Positions 15,573-24,257 of a DNA stretch of 57,197 bases are shown piece by piece; position 1 is the first letter of the stretch, and every line of letters begins with the position of its first letter. The translations under genes and the position numbers were made by a program. Source of the stretch: Planctomycetota bacterium (GTDB taxonomy: Bacteria > Planctomycetota > Planctomycetia > Gemmatales > Gemmataceae); NCBI GenBank assembly GCA_021781415.1, contig JAJXWW010000017.1, positions 1-57,197 of the forward strand, written 5' to 3'. The notes under the pieces are model-generated. The model saw only the letters and a list, made by a program, of their open reading frames with translations, made no database searches and was not told where the DNA came from.

Positions 15573-16886
15573 ATGTTCGTCGAATTACTCAAAGAATTCC
15601 TCGGTAAAAAGGCCGGGGAGCGCATCCATGTGGCCGAGGCGGAGGCGCGGCAGCTCATTGCCGGCGGCGTCGCCAAGGCGGTGGGCGACGATCCCATCGG
15701 CCCGTTGGTGACGAAGGCGATGGAGAGTGCCCTGTCCGGCTTCACGCGCGGACTCGATACCATCGTCAATGAAACGCTGAAGCAGTTCGGCGAGGCCCAG
15801 AGCCAGGCGCGCAAGCACGCGGTGCCCGCCATCTTCGGCGCGGGGGGCAACGGCGATCCGCGCAAGAGCTTCGGCGATTGGCTGTTGGCCTGCGCCCGCA
15901 ACGATGGCCGGTATCTGGAAAAGCACTACGGCAGCAACTTCGTCGCCTGGCAAACCAAGGCGGCGCTCGGCGAGTCGTCCGGCGTCACCGGCGGCTACAC
16001 CGTGCCGCCGGAACTGTTCGAGCAATTGATGACGATTGTGGCCGAGATGGCCTTTATCCGCCCGCGCGCTTTCGTGCTGCCGATGGCAAGTGCTAGTTTG
16101 CAGATACCGTATCTCGATATTACCACGGCGCAAAGCCCCGGCGTGTCGCCGTTCTTCGGCGGCCTGCAAATGTACTGGACCGCCGAGGCCCAGACGCGCC
16201 AAGAAACCGAGCCGCAGTTCAAGCAAATGGAACTGAAGGCCTGGGAATTATCCGGCTACTGCGTTAGCTCCAACGTGCTGCTGCAAGACAGCATTATGGG
16301 ATTGGAAAAGTTCCTGATGACGCTGTTCGCCAAGTCGATCGCCTGGTTCGAGGAATACGCCTTCTTGCAGGGCAACGGCGCGGGTAAGCCGCAGGGCATG
16401 TTGACCGCCGGGGCGACGCTGCTGAAGAACCGCGACACCGCCAACGAAGTCGATTTCAACGACGTGGCCACCATGTGGTCGAAGCTGTTGCCCTCGTCGT
16501 GGAGTTCGGCCATCTGGGTGTTCTCGCCCAGCGTCGTGCCGCAACTGTTGCAATTAAAGGACGGAGCGAATCGGGCCATTTTCATCAGCATCGACCAGGG
16601 CGTGACGAAATCGCCGGTGTGGTCGCTGCTGGGCCGGCCCGCGTTTCCCAGCGAGAAGCTCCCCGCTCTGGGAACCAAGGGCGATTTGATGCTGATCGAT
16701 CCCGCCCTCTACGTCGTCGGCGACCGCATGCAAATCGAAATCGCCGCGTCGGAGCATGTGAATTTCCTCAAGAATCAGATGACCTGGCGCGTCGTCGAGC
16801 GCGTCGACGGTCAACCGTGGATCGAGAAACCCATCACGCTGCAAGACGGCGCGACGCAAGTATCGCCGTTCGTGGCACTCAACTAA
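15573..16886 (+). CDS. HK97-fold major capsid protein
   Basis: 437 residues. The first about 130 form a helical, scaffold-like delta region. The capsid fold then begins at SSGVTGGYTVPPELFEQLM and includes the spine helix, VSPFFGG, the P-domain segment KQMELKAWELSGYCVSSNVLLQDS, and the E-loop/A-domain region ending QMTWRVVERVDGQPW. ASAS-like LPMASASLQIPYLD matches the start of the P-domain strand in other members. It follows the protease and precedes small head genes, the standard head order. Likely assembles into an icosahedral shell. Confidence 0.9.
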   Translation: MFVELLKEFLGKKAGERIHVAEAEARQLIAGGVAKAVGDDPIGPLVTKAMESALSGFTRGLDTIVNETLKQFGEAQSQARKHAVPAIFGAGGNGDPRKSFGDWLLACARNDGRYLEKHYGSNFVAWQTKAALGESSGVTGGYTVPPELFEQLMTIVAEMAFIRPRAFVLPMASASLQIPYLDITTAQSPGVSPFFGGLQMYWTAEAQTRQETEPQFKQMELKAWELSGYCVSSNVLLQDSIMGLEKFLMTLFAKSIAWFEEYAFLQGNGAGKPQGMLTAGATLLKNRDTANEVDFNDVATMWSKLLPSSWSSAIWVFSPSVVPQLLQLKDGANRAIFISIDQGVTKSPVWSLLGRPAFPSEKLPALGTKGDLMLIDPALYVVGDRMQIEIAASEHVNFLKNQMTWRVVERVDGQPWIEKPITLQDGATQVSPFVALN

Positions 16887-16893
16887 CCATCCT

Positions 16894-16960
16894 GGCGAGC
16901 GGGGGGGCGTCAGCCCCCTGAGTTCCGCACTGCTCAGGGGGCTGACGCCCCCCGCTCGCC
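16894..16960. repeat. Palindromic repeat, family B
   Basis: Long inverted repeat with core GGGGGCTGACGCCCCCCGC, arms about 28 bases. Variants with TAAG instead of CAG occur at 34813-34943 inside a chromosomal gene. Between capsid and next head gene. Confidence 0.8.
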
Positions 16961-16978
16961 TCACACCTGGGAGAACTC

Positions 16979-17434
16979 ATGTATACCGAACAACTCACGC
17001 AACGGCTGGGCATCGCCGCTCCGGCTTCGCCGCAAACGCTGACGGGAACGGCAACCGTCAACTCCGGCAGCGTCGATATGAGCAAGTTTCATCGTTCCCT
17101 CTTTCTCTTCGAGACGGGAGCGTTCGGCGGCACCAGTCCGACCTTGTCCGCCGTGCTGCAAATCCAGGAGAGCGCCGACAACGCCACCTGGAGCAATAAC
17201 GCCACGATTCCCAGCGCCACGGTGACGACGGCGAGCAATCAGGCGACGATGGAAATCCGGGCCGATCAGCTCGGCCTCGGCAAGCGCTACGTTCGCCTGC
17301 AAGCCGTCTGCACCGTCGGCGGCACCAGTCCGACGATTCCGCTGGCCATCGTCGGCTTCGGCGACGAGGCCAATCACAAGCCCGGCAGCGAGCAGAACGA
17401 CGCCAGTGTCGTCAGCCAAACCGTCGTCAATTGA
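16979..17434 (+). CDS. Small beta-rich virion-like protein
   Basis: 151 residues, with LTGTATVNSGSVDMSKFHRSL, VLQIQESADNATWSN and RYVRLQAVCTVGG. The pattern of an aligned beta sandwich with QIQESAD...W is seen in small phage proteins directly after the capsid gene (decoration or stabilising proteins). The assignment rests mostly on position. GGGAGAACTC precedes the ATG. Confidence 0.55.
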   Translation: MYTEQLTQRLGIAAPASPQTLTGTATVNSGSVDMSKFHRSLFLFETGAFGGTSPTLSAVLQIQESADNATWSNNATIPSATVTTASNQATMEIRADQLGLGKRYVRLQAVCTVGGTSPTIPLAIVGFGDEANHKPGSEQNDASVVSQTVVN

Positions 17435-17436
17435 TT

Positions 17437-17500
17437 CGGTTAGCCGCGACGCGCAGCGGAGCGCGTTCCTCCGCGCTCCGCTGCGCGTCGCGGCTAACCG
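17437..17500. repeat. Palindromic repeat, family C
   Basis: Perfect 29 bp arms (17437-17465, 17472-17500), core TAGCCGCGACGCGCAGCGG. A second copy is at 42335-42396 in the lipid-type cluster, so the phage-like genes share the repeats of the chromosome. Confidence 0.85.
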
Positions 17501-17514
17501 AGAGGAGATGCAAC

Positions 17515-18492
17515 ATGGCCGCCAAAGATCTCATTACCCTCACCCGCGCCTATGCCAACATTCAGGGGCAAACCCAGGGTGGGCAGTATGATACTTTAAT
17601 CTCCACACTAATTACTTCTTATAGTGATGCCATCGAGAAGTATTGTCGCCGACGTTTCGTATCCCATTTTTACGATGAATTGTACAACGGGACGGGCGAC
17701 AAACGCTTGCTGTTGCGGCAATATCCCATTCAAAGTGTTACCAGCGTTCGCTATATGCCCGTGACCGTGGCCAAGGTGACGAATATCGACACGGCGTTGA
17801 ACCAACAGGCGCGCGTCCAGGTAACTTCGACGGGATTGCAATGTTGGCGCATGGCCAGCGGCGCGGCCACGACGGAAACGTTGTTGACCTGGGCGAGCTA
17901 CCCCACGTTGACGAGCCTGATGAACGCCGCGACGGCCTTGGGCAACGGTTGGCAGGGGCAAATAGTCGGCGAGGCGTCGGCGCAGTTTCAGGGCGATTAT
18001 GGTCTGTGGCCGTCGGCGGATCTCTACGTTCCCGGCTCCTACGGCGACGCGCTGGAAGGCGCGGGCATTCAAACCAGCCAGGGATACATGAATGCGCGCG
18101 GGGTGTATGCCGAATTGAAGATGCATACCTATGAATTGCAAGGCTATCAGTGGGACGCGCGCGGCTGGTTGCTGCGGGCCATCCCTTATACCGATCCGGA
18201 ATTGATGCACCCCGAAGATTTGATTTGGCCGGTCGGCATCAATAATTTCCGCATTCAATATACGGCCGGCTATTCCACGGTTCCCGAAGGCGTGCAAGAA
18301 GCGTGTGCGCGCTGGGTGGCCTACGCCTTCAACCTCGCGCTGCGCGATCCGGCCTTGACGACGCAGGTTCCGTCGTCCGGAACGAGCAGCGGCTGGGCGG
18401 CGTCGGCCAGCTCCAACGCGAGGCCGCCGCTCGATGTCTGCGCCTTATTGGCTCCCTATTGTCGTCGAACCGTGGCCGGCAATCAGGGGTGA
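17515..18492 (+). CDS. Head-tail connector (gp6-like) protein
   Basis: 325 residues, start at ATG after GAGAGGAGATG. The N-terminal ALITLTRAYANIQG-type start (LITLTRAYANIQ), then TLISTLITSYSDAIEKYCRRRF and YNGTGDKRLLLRQYPIQSV resemble gp6/DUF-type head-completion connectors, which add a ring below the portal. It is longer than usual for the family (about 100-200), with a middle region (residues about 120-250) of unknown fold. The adjacent portal, protease and capsid genes support the role. Confidence 0.6.
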   Translation: MAAKDLITLTRAYANIQGQTQGGQYDTLISTLITSYSDAIEKYCRRRFVSHFYDELYNGTGDKRLLLRQYPIQSVTSVRYMPVTVAKVTNIDTALNQQARVQVTSTGLQCWRMASGAATTETLLTWASYPTLTSLMNAATALGNGWQGQIVGEASAQFQGDYGLWPSADLYVPGSYGDALEGAGIQTSQGYMNARGVYAELKMHTYELQGYQWDARGWLLRAIPYTDPELMHPEDLIWPVGINNFRIQYTAGYSTVPEGVQEACARWVAYAFNLALRDPALTTQVPSSGTSSGWAASASSNARPPLDVCALLAPYCRRTVAGNQG

Positions 18493-18495
18493 GCA

Positions 18496-19485
18496 ATGAA
18501 CGCGATCAAAGCCCGGAAATGCTTCGTGCCGCGCAGTCCCTCCGACTGGGTGGCCAAGGTGTTCTTGACCTGCGACAACGTACTCGCCGTGCAGTTCAAG
18601 CGCGGTCAGAAGGTTCGGAAAATCCTACCTCACGGTCCCGGTGCGTATCTGGGAAGCGGCGGCGCTCCCTCGGCGTGTTGCCTCTATCCCGGCACGCAAG
18701 GCGCGTTGGCGGAACGACTGTACGATTTGGCCCAGACCTGGGCGTATGCCGGAGAATGGGTCCATGCGTTCTTGTATAAGAAGTTCGGCTATCGACTGGT
18801 GCAACCCCCGGCCCAATGTGGCGGATGCCATACGAGTTGTTCCCTTTCCCTTAGCCCCGCCGCGCCGACGCTGGGTCAGGTTGTCGCCATCTCTTGTACC
18901 GTCACCAACAGCGACGGCAGCGCGACCAAGGGTGATGCGCCCAAGGGAACCGTGGCGTTCATCGTCGATGGTGCGAGCATCGGCACTGCCGCCCTGCCGG
19001 ACAACGAACCGGACACCGCCAACGCCGCAACCGCGACCATCGACTGGACGGCCACCAGTGGAACCCACACGATTGTCGCAACCTACAACCCAGCCGACGC
19101 CGATTTCGCCGCGACAACTTGCTCGACCACATTAACGGTCGGCGGAGGAGGTATCTCGACGACGTGTTGCCCCAGCAATCTGATACCCGCGACGCTCTAT
19201 CTCACCATCTCCAATGTGTCGGGATGCGCCTGTATGGCCGGGACATACGCACTCATTTATGCGGGCAATGGGCAAGTGTGGGCGAGCAACGCTCTCAATA
19301 TGTGCGGTGCCAGTAATTTTGTCATCCAGCTCGTTTGCTCGGGTACCAATTTTATGCTCTATGGGGGACCATTCGGGACTACCTACCTCACCTATACTTG
19401 TGCCCCCTCCATGTCGGCTTCCAATGTGTCCGTATCGGATAGTGGATTTTGTACCGGAACCGTCAACGTCACGGTGACAGCATGA
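18496..19485 (+). CDS. KTSC-like/Ig-like domain protein in the head module
   Basis: 329 residues. The N-terminal 95 residues (VLAVQFKRGQKVRKILPHGP, then WVHAFLYKKFGYRL) weakly recall a KTSC-type fold. Residues about 115-215 form a bacterial Ig-like domain (SLSPAAPTLGQVVAISCTVT, TVAFIVDGASIG, TSGTHTIVATYNP). The C-terminal part is Cys-rich (STTCCPSNLIPATLYLTISN). Ig-like domains are common on phage surface proteins, where they bind weakly to host glycans. It could be a surface or spike-type protein. Confidence 0.5.
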   Translation: MNAIKARKCFVPRSPSDWVAKVFLTCDNVLAVQFKRGQKVRKILPHGPGAYLGSGGAPSACCLYPGTQGALAERLYDLAQTWAYAGEWVHAFLYKKFGYRLVQPPAQCGGCHTSCSLSLSPAAPTLGQVVAISCTVTNSDGSATKGDAPKGTVAFIVDGASIGTAALPDNEPDTANAATATIDWTATSGTHTIVATYNPADADFAATTCSTTLTVGGGGISTTCCPSNLIPATLYLTISNVSGCACMAGTYALIYAGNGQVWASNALNMCGASNFVIQLVCSGTNFMLYGGPFGTTYLTYTCAPSMSASNVSVSDSGFCTGTVNVTVTA

Positions 19486-19781
19486 AAGATTTGCCCTGCC
19501 TATGCGACGGTAGAAACGACATTCACTGTAGCGCGACTCACTGCGACCTCGCCGGACCCGGCAAGCCTGGCGATGCCAACGAATGCCGCGTCTGCTGGCT
19601 GCGCCTGGGGTCTACCGATCGGCCTTCCGTTCGCCGCTCGTTGCCGTGCCTCTATCTGGGAGCAGTGAAAGATCAATTGAAATGTCCGTGTCCTCAGTAT
19701 TGGCTTCGCTCTTGTGAAATTCACACCGAATGCACGTTGCGACAGTGTAAGATTTGTCCCGACTATGAGGAGGGAATATGA
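19482..19781 (+). CDS. Small Cys-rich protein
   Basis: 99 residues with about 15 cysteines (LPCLCDGRNDIHCSATHC, CRVCWLRLG, CPCPQYWLRSC, CKICPDY). It overlaps the previous gene by ATGA and the next by 4 bases, so expression should be coupled. Metal binding or disulfide bonding is likely. No family recognised. Confidence 0.6.
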   Translation: MKDLPCLCDGRNDIHCSATHCDLAGPGKPGDANECRVCWLRLGSTDRPSVRRSLPCLYLGAVKDQLKCPCPQYWLRSCEIHTECTLRQCKICPDYEEGI

Positions 19782-20539
19782 ATCGCCGTCTCCTACTCGT
19801 ACTACTCGCTGGGGTGGCGCTGTGGTGGTATGTACACCATCATCCCGCGCGACGGCTCGTCATCCCGGATCTCCCACCGACGCCGGATGGGAAGCCGACA
19901 CCGAGCAGACCGAGGAAGCCGCGCCCGTGCCCCGGTCCCGGTCCTTGTCCGCGCGAGGAAGCGAAAGCCGGCGGTCGGCCGGTAGAGGGCGGGCGCGTGG
20001 CTCCCGACGGACGAACCGAAATCGTCTGCGATCTACCGGCCGGCGAACGCAAGAAGAACATCGCCAGCAAGGGCTTGGGATGCTGTGTCTTCCGCAGCAT
20101 CGAGTACGCCGCGCGCTGGCAGAATGTGCCGGAGCTGTTCGATTTGCCGGAGCGGATGCGCGACGCCGGCATCGAGGGCGGCGGCTATCCCGACAAGGTG
20201 GCCAAGGTTCTCCAGCAATTCGGACCTTCCGTATCGTACATTCAAGACACCAGCGGCGATCCCGACATTTTGGAGGCGATCTTGCAAACCGGACGTTTGC
20301 CGTGCGTGACCTACAACGGCCGCGATTGTCACTACCCCGGCGGCATCGCCCACATGGTTTGCCTACCGTATTTCGACCGCCAAACGGGCTGGGCTTGTAT
20401 TAGCGATAATAACTATCCGAGAGAAGACGAATTCGTCTGGATGTCGCCGGACGAATTTCTGAAGCGCTGGAACGGCGGCGGCGGCGGTTGGGTCGTCTGT
20501 CTGCTCCATAGTCCGCCACCGCCCCCAGTTCACCATTAA
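19778..20539 (+). CDS. Membrane-anchored C39-like cysteine peptidase
   Basis: 253 residues. An N-terminal hydrophobic anchor (LLLVLLAGVALWWYV) is followed by a Pro-rich linker (30-60) and a papain-like domain. Candidate catalytic residues are Cys102/103 in KGLGCCVFRSIEYAA, His192 in IAHMVCLPY and Asp210/Asn211 in ISDNNYP. The order Cys-His-Asn/Asp fits C39-like peptidases. In this position it could act in virion maturation, cell-wall entry or lysis. The planctomycete-like anchor is unusual for a virion protein. Confidence 0.6.
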   Translation: MNRRLLLVLLAGVALWWYVHHHPARRLVIPDLPPTPDGKPTPSRPRKPRPCPGPGPCPREEAKAGGRPVEGGRVAPDGRTEIVCDLPAGERKKNIASKGLGCCVFRSIEYAARWQNVPELFDLPERMRDAGIEGGGYPDKVAKVLQQFGPSVSYIQDTSGDPDILEAILQTGRLPCVTYNGRDCHYPGGIAHMVCLPYFDRQTGWACISDNNYPREDEFVWMSPDEFLKRWNGGGGGWVVCLLHSPPPPPVHH

Positions 20540-20562
20540 TCCCGCAGCGCGCCGATCCTCGA

Positions 20563-20581
20563 TCCCACGCTCCGCGTGGGA
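20563..20581. repeat. Palindromic repeat, family G
   Basis: TCCCACGC, TCC-centre, GCGTGGGA: a short hairpin of a type widespread in bacterial genomes with GC-rich intergenic repeats. It lies between two head-module genes. Confidence 0.6.
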
Positions 20582-20612
20582 ACGAGGTTATATTCTCTAA
20601 TTAAGGTGCATT

Positions 20613-21389
20613 ATGTCTCGAATCATATCTCCCCTACTCTTCGTCTGCGTACTCGCATCGGGTACTCTTCGCGCCGGTTACGAATGGCGTATCTTCGACG
20701 ACGACGCGGATCAAGTCGCGTTGTGGCGGGACGGGCGGCAGGTGGGCAACTATCGCTTTTCGAGCCGCGCGTATTATCCGCGCCGTGCTTCCGGCGATTG
20801 GGGCCAGCCGTGCGCTCCGCCCTATCCTCCGCCGGGCACGGTGTCTTCTCCCGGCAAGATCGAAGCGGATGGCACGGTCAATTTCGGTCTCGATCGGACG
20901 CGCATTTCCTCGAACGGCAAACATTTACTCAACGGCAAGGAAGTCGGCAAAGAGGAACTGTTGCAGGCGATCGGCAAGTCGACTCTACCCCACGACGGCC
21001 AATGGCTGTGCCTCACCATCATCGGTCCCGAAGCCGCGCGGAAAAAGGTGTTGAGCGATCTACAAAGTAATCTACTGTTGATGCCGTGGAGGGATCGCAT
21101 CAAGGTGCAGGACTATGCCCCGGACCATTGGGCCGTGCGCGACGCCGGTTTCGTCACCGCGGGCCAGCCGACCATTTACTGCCAGGCGGCGGACGGCAAG
21201 GTGTTACACCGGCAGGACGAATATCGCGGGCCGAAAGCGTTGGCCGAGGTGCTGCGCCGAGCCGATCCGGCCTATCGACCCCAACTCGATCCGGACTTAA
21301 ACGATCCGCTCTCCCGTGTGCCGCCCTGGTTGATTTATCTCGGCGGCGGCGTCCTCGTGTTCCTGTTGTTGAAAGGTGAGGATAAATGA
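20613..21389 (+). CDS. Exported, C-terminally anchored hypothetical protein
   Basis: 258 residues with a signal peptide (IISPLLFVCVLASGTLRAG) and a C-terminal membrane segment (WLIYLGGGVLVFLLL). The middle contains HWAVRDAGFVTAGQPTIYCQ and WLCLTIIGPEA, suggesting a thioredoxin-like or other compact fold, not assigned. It overlaps the next gene by ATGA. Confidence 0.6.
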   Translation: MSRIISPLLFVCVLASGTLRAGYEWRIFDDDADQVALWRDGRQVGNYRFSSRAYYPRRASGDWGQPCAPPYPPPGTVSSPGKIEADGTVNFGLDRTRISSNGKHLLNGKEVGKEELLQAIGKSTLPHDGQWLCLTIIGPEAARKKVLSDLQSNLLLMPWRDRIKVQDYAPDHWAVRDAGFVTAGQPTIYCQAADGKVLHRQDEYRGPKALAEVLRRADPAYRPQLDPDLNDPLSRVPPWLIYLGGGVLVFLLLKGEDK

Positions 21390-21610
21390 ACGTGGAAACT
21401 CTGTTAATCTATGGTCTATCGGCCGCGGGTGGCTGGCTGCTGCGGCACTACGGCATCGGCGCGAGCATCAAGACTCCTGGAGCTTCCCCGGTCGGCCGCA
21501 TCCCCGTCATGGCCACCCTCAAGGCCGACATCGATCAAATCGTCAAATCCGCTGTCGAGGCCGCCGTCAAGCAGGCCATCGACGACATCAAAGGTTCCGC
21601 CGCGAGGTAA
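21386..21610 (+). CDS. Small membrane-associated protein
   Basis: 74 residues: an N-terminal hydrophobic stretch (LLIYGLSAAGGWLLRHYGI) and an amphipathic C-terminal helix (DQIVKSAVEAAVKQAIDDIK). Coupled by ATGA to the preceding membrane protein. Holin-like size and layout, but only one membrane span is evident. Confidence 0.5.
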   Translation: MNVETLLIYGLSAAGGWLLRHYGIGASIKTPGASPVGRIPVMATLKADIDQIVKSAVEAAVKQAIDDIKGSAAR

Positions 21611-21614
21611 TTCC

Positions 21615-22181
21615 ATGAAGCCCATTCGCAATCGCATCAAAGGGCATCGTCGCATTCGGGCCGGCGATCTGGTGCCGCACGAGCTGAATCCGCGCCTACA
21701 CGGCGAGGCCCAGCGCGCGGCACTGACCGCACTCTATGCCGAGATCGGTTTCGCGCGTTCGCTCTTGGCCTACGAATTGCCCGATGGCCGGTTGAAACTC
21801 ATCGACGGCCATTTGCGAAAGGATTTGACGCCGGATATGGAAGTCGATGTCGAAGTGCTGGATGTCGGCGATGCCGAGGCCCGCGCCCTGTTGCTATCGC
21901 TCGATCCCCTGGCACAATTGGCCGACTACGACCAAACGACGCTCGACCGCCTGCGGGCGTTGACGCACACCGACTCCGACGCCGTGGCCAACCTGTGGGC
22001 GTCGATCGGTCGAGCCAACGCCGAGGTTGAAGAGGCACTGGCCAATGCGGCGAAGCAACGGCAGAAGGCGATCCCCGAACAGTTTCTCATCCTGGTCGAA
22101 TGCGACGACGAGCAAACGCAGACGGAATTGCTACAGCGCTTCCAAGACGAAGGATTGAAGTGCAAGGCGTTGGTGTCGTGA
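21615..22181 (+). CDS. ParB-like domain protein
   Basis: 188 residues. The N-terminal half (RIRAGDLVPHELNPRLHGEA, YELPDGRLKLIDGHLRKDL, VDVEVLDVGDAEARALLLSLDPL) has the ParB/sulfiredoxin fold features: LxxNPR-type start and the GHLR motif that binds nucleotide. Stand-alone ParB-like proteins in phages are often tied to DNA modification or packaging rather than partition. It directly precedes an ABC-ATPase/GNAT fusion; the two may act together. Confidence 0.75.
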   Translation: MKPIRNRIKGHRRIRAGDLVPHELNPRLHGEAQRAALTALYAEIGFARSLLAYELPDGRLKLIDGHLRKDLTPDMEVDVEVLDVGDAEARALLLSLDPLAQLADYDQTTLDRLRALTHTDSDAVANLWASIGRANAEVEEALANAAKQRQKAIPEQFLILVECDDEQTQTELLQRFQDEGLKCKALVS

Positions 22182-22194
22182 AGCTGCGATCGGA

Positions 22195-22253
22195 TCAGAG
22201 CCGGAAGCGTAAGCGACGGCGAAGTTTACCGTCGCTTACGCTTCCGGCTCTGA
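22195..22253. repeat. Palindromic repeat, family A
   Basis: Arms 22195-22219 and 22229-22253, core GCCGGAAGCGTAAGCGACGG. Also at 29632-29690, half at 31819-31850 and a triple cluster at 38590-38686. Confidence 0.85.
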
Positions 22254-22274
22254 CAATTGAAGAGAATTATCCCC

Positions 22275-23381
22275 ATGCACGCCCTCATCACCGTCGAAAC
22301 GCCCGTCGTCGAATCGCCGCGCCTCGCGCAGATACGCGGCATGTTCGATCTGGCCGCCGAGAAGACCTCGCGCCTGCAATGGAATGTGTCGCTGCCTTTG
22401 GACGAACGCGCATGGAATATCGGATTGATAACCGGGCCGTCCGGATGCGGGAAAAGCACTCTCGCCCGGCACTTGTGGCCCAACCATCTCGCTCGCCCCT
22501 TCGATTGGCCGACGGATGCCGCCCTGCTCGACGGCTTTCCCGACGCCCTGTCGATTAAGGATATTACGGCTCTGCTATCGGCGGTGGGCTTTTCGTCGCC
22601 GCCGGCTTGGATGCGGCCGTTCCATGTGCTTTCGACCGGGCAACGCTTCCGCGTCGAGATGGCTCGGCTACTGTCCGAGTCGCCTGACTTGGCCGTGGTG
22701 GACGAATACAGCAGTGTCGTCGATCGCACCGTGGCCCAGATCGGGTCGGCGGCGCTGGCCAAGACGATCCGCCAACGCGGCCAACGCTTCATCGCCGTCA
22801 CTTGCCACGACGATGTCGAAGACTGGCTGCAACCCGATTGGGTCTATCGTCCCGCCGAGAATGCCTTTACCTGGAGGTGGCTTCGGCAACGGCCAACGAT
22901 CTCCCTCCACATCGTTCGTTGTGCGACATCGGCGTGGCGGCTATTCGCACCGCATCACTATCTGAGCCATGCCCTCAATGGCGGGGCCGCGTGCTTTCTC
23001 GCGGCCTGGAACGAACGGCCCGTCGCCTTCAGCGCCTGGCTGCCGTTCGTCGGCGCGGGACCGGCGACGCGGCGCGAACATCGCACCGTCACGCTGCCGG
23101 ACTATCAAGGTGTCGGCATCGGCAACGTCCTGTCGGCGACGATTGCCTCGATGTGGAAGGCGCTGGGCTATCGCGCGATTTCGACGACCAGCCATCCGGC
23201 CATGATGCGATCCCGCCACAAATCGCCCCTATGGCGCATGTGCCGCCCGCCTTCGCTGGCGGTCGGCGTCGAGCATCGTCTGAAAAAACTCCGGCACGCC
23301 ACGACGCGCCTCACCGCCGGATTCGAGTACGTCGGTCCCGCCCTGCCGCGCCGCCTGGCGCAGTTGCTCCTCGCTTCGTGA
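22275..23381 (+). CDS. ABC-type ATPase fused to a GNAT domain
   Basis: 368 residues. The ATPase half has Walker A GPSGCGKST (54-62), a signature-like LSTGQRFRVEMARLL, Walker B DLAVVDEYSS and the switch His in AVTCHDD. The C-terminal half (about 225-345) is a GNAT-like acyltransferase with the pyrophosphate loop YQGVGIG and TTSHPAMMRSR. No membrane segments, so it is not a transporter. ABC-GNAT and Mom-like GNAT proteins occur in phages beside ParB-like genes and are linked in the literature to DNA base modification; acting on phage DNA is the leading idea here, not shown. Confidence 0.75.
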   Translation: MHALITVETPVVESPRLAQIRGMFDLAAEKTSRLQWNVSLPLDERAWNIGLITGPSGCGKSTLARHLWPNHLARPFDWPTDAALLDGFPDALSIKDITALLSAVGFSSPPAWMRPFHVLSTGQRFRVEMARLLSESPDLAVVDEYSSVVDRTVAQIGSAALAKTIRQRGQRFIAVTCHDDVEDWLQPDWVYRPAENAFTWRWLRQRPTISLHIVRCATSAWRLFAPHHYLSHALNGGAACFLAAWNERPVAFSAWLPFVGAGPATRREHRTVTLPDYQGVGIGNVLSATIASMWKALGYRAISTTSHPAMMRSRHKSPLWRMCRPPSLAVGVEHRLKKLRHATTRLTAGFEYVGPALPRRLAQLLLAS

Positions 23382-23389
23382 GTGGCCTT

Positions 23390-23869
23390 ATGGCTCGCTA
23401 TCGTCTGACGCTTGCTCTCGAAGAAAAGATCGCCGCCTTCATCCGCGCCGGTGGCTTCGCCCATGTCGCCGCGGAGGCGGCCGGCCTGCCGCGCGCTGTG
23501 TTTGCCCGTTGGATGGAGCGTGGCGAACGTGCCGACGCACCGAGCAACTACCGCCGCTTCGCACGGGCCATCCGCGAAGCCGAGGCACAAGCACGACTGC
23601 AAGCCGAGGCGAGCGTTCGCGGCGACAAGCCGCTCGATTGGCTCAAAGCCGGCCCCGGCAAGGCCAGCGCCGACAACCCCGGCTGGAGCAATCCCGGCAA
23701 GGCGGGCGATGCCTCCGCCGCCAAGTCGGCCAAGAGCGAACGCGAGCAAATCTCGTCTGAAATGCTGCATCTGTTCGGTCGCTGCGCCGAACAACTCGTC
23801 CCCTTCCCCGACGCCCGCGCCGCCCTCGCCGCCTGGCTCACCGCCCTACCGGACGTTGGGGAAGGATAA
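23390..23869 (+). CDS. Small-terminase-like HTH protein
   Basis: 159 residues. Residues 10-60 (EKIAAFIRAGGFAHVAAEAAGLPRAVFARWMERGERA) form a helix-turn-helix of the type in phage small terminases, followed by FARAIREAEAQARLQ, a typical continuation in those proteins. The C-terminal half is Ala/Ser/Lys-rich. It would bind pac or cos DNA. Small terminases usually lie before the portal, so the far-downstream place here is unusual. Confidence 0.55.
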   Translation: MARYRLTLALEEKIAAFIRAGGFAHVAAEAAGLPRAVFARWMERGERADAPSNYRRFARAIREAEAQARLQAEASVRGDKPLDWLKAGPGKASADNPGWSNPGKAGDASAAKSAKSEREQISSEMLHLFGRCAEQLVPFPDARAALAAWLTALPDVGEG

Positions 23870-23990
23870 TCGAAAAATGGCACGTCTTGACGCGACTTGT
23901 CGCTTCGCCGCCCCCTTGATTTTCGGCGCTCGTTCGCCCACAATAATGATAGTGAACAAATAAACACTATCACGATGCCCAGGAGTTCCC

Positions 23991-24206
23991 ATGCAGCTCG
24001 AAGCACTGCCCATGCAATTCGTCGCGCTCACCGACGGCGTCCTTCGCGGCGAGGAACACGTCTTGCTCTTTCTCGAAAGCGCCGCGCGGCAGCGAACCTG
24101 CGGGATCGCCCTGACGCTCGCCGATGCCGTCGCGCTGCTCGCCGCCTTGCGCGCCCTGATCCCCGAAGCGCGGCAGATTCAAGAACGTCTGAGCGAACGG
24201 AATTGA
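23991..24206 (+). CDS. Small hypothetical protein
   Basis: 71 residues, with strand-helix pattern (LPMQFVALTDGVLRGEEHVLLFLESAA then LADAVALLAALRALIPEAR). CAGGAGTTCCC precedes the ATG. No family recognised; followed by a half copy of palindromic repeat F. Confidence 0.5.
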   Translation: MQLEALPMQFVALTDGVLRGEEHVLLFLESAARQRTCGIALTLADAVALLAALRALIPEARQIQERLSERN

Positions 24207-24257
24207 TCCCGTCGCAGGTTTACCCGTCGCTGGCGCTCCGGGCTTGTTGTTGTTGTT

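Noticed and set aside
22802..23389. Long frame ahead of the small-terminase-like gene
   Set aside because: Overlaps the ABC-GNAT fusion in another frame; low-complexity Arg-rich translation. Only the part from ATG 23390 is convincing.
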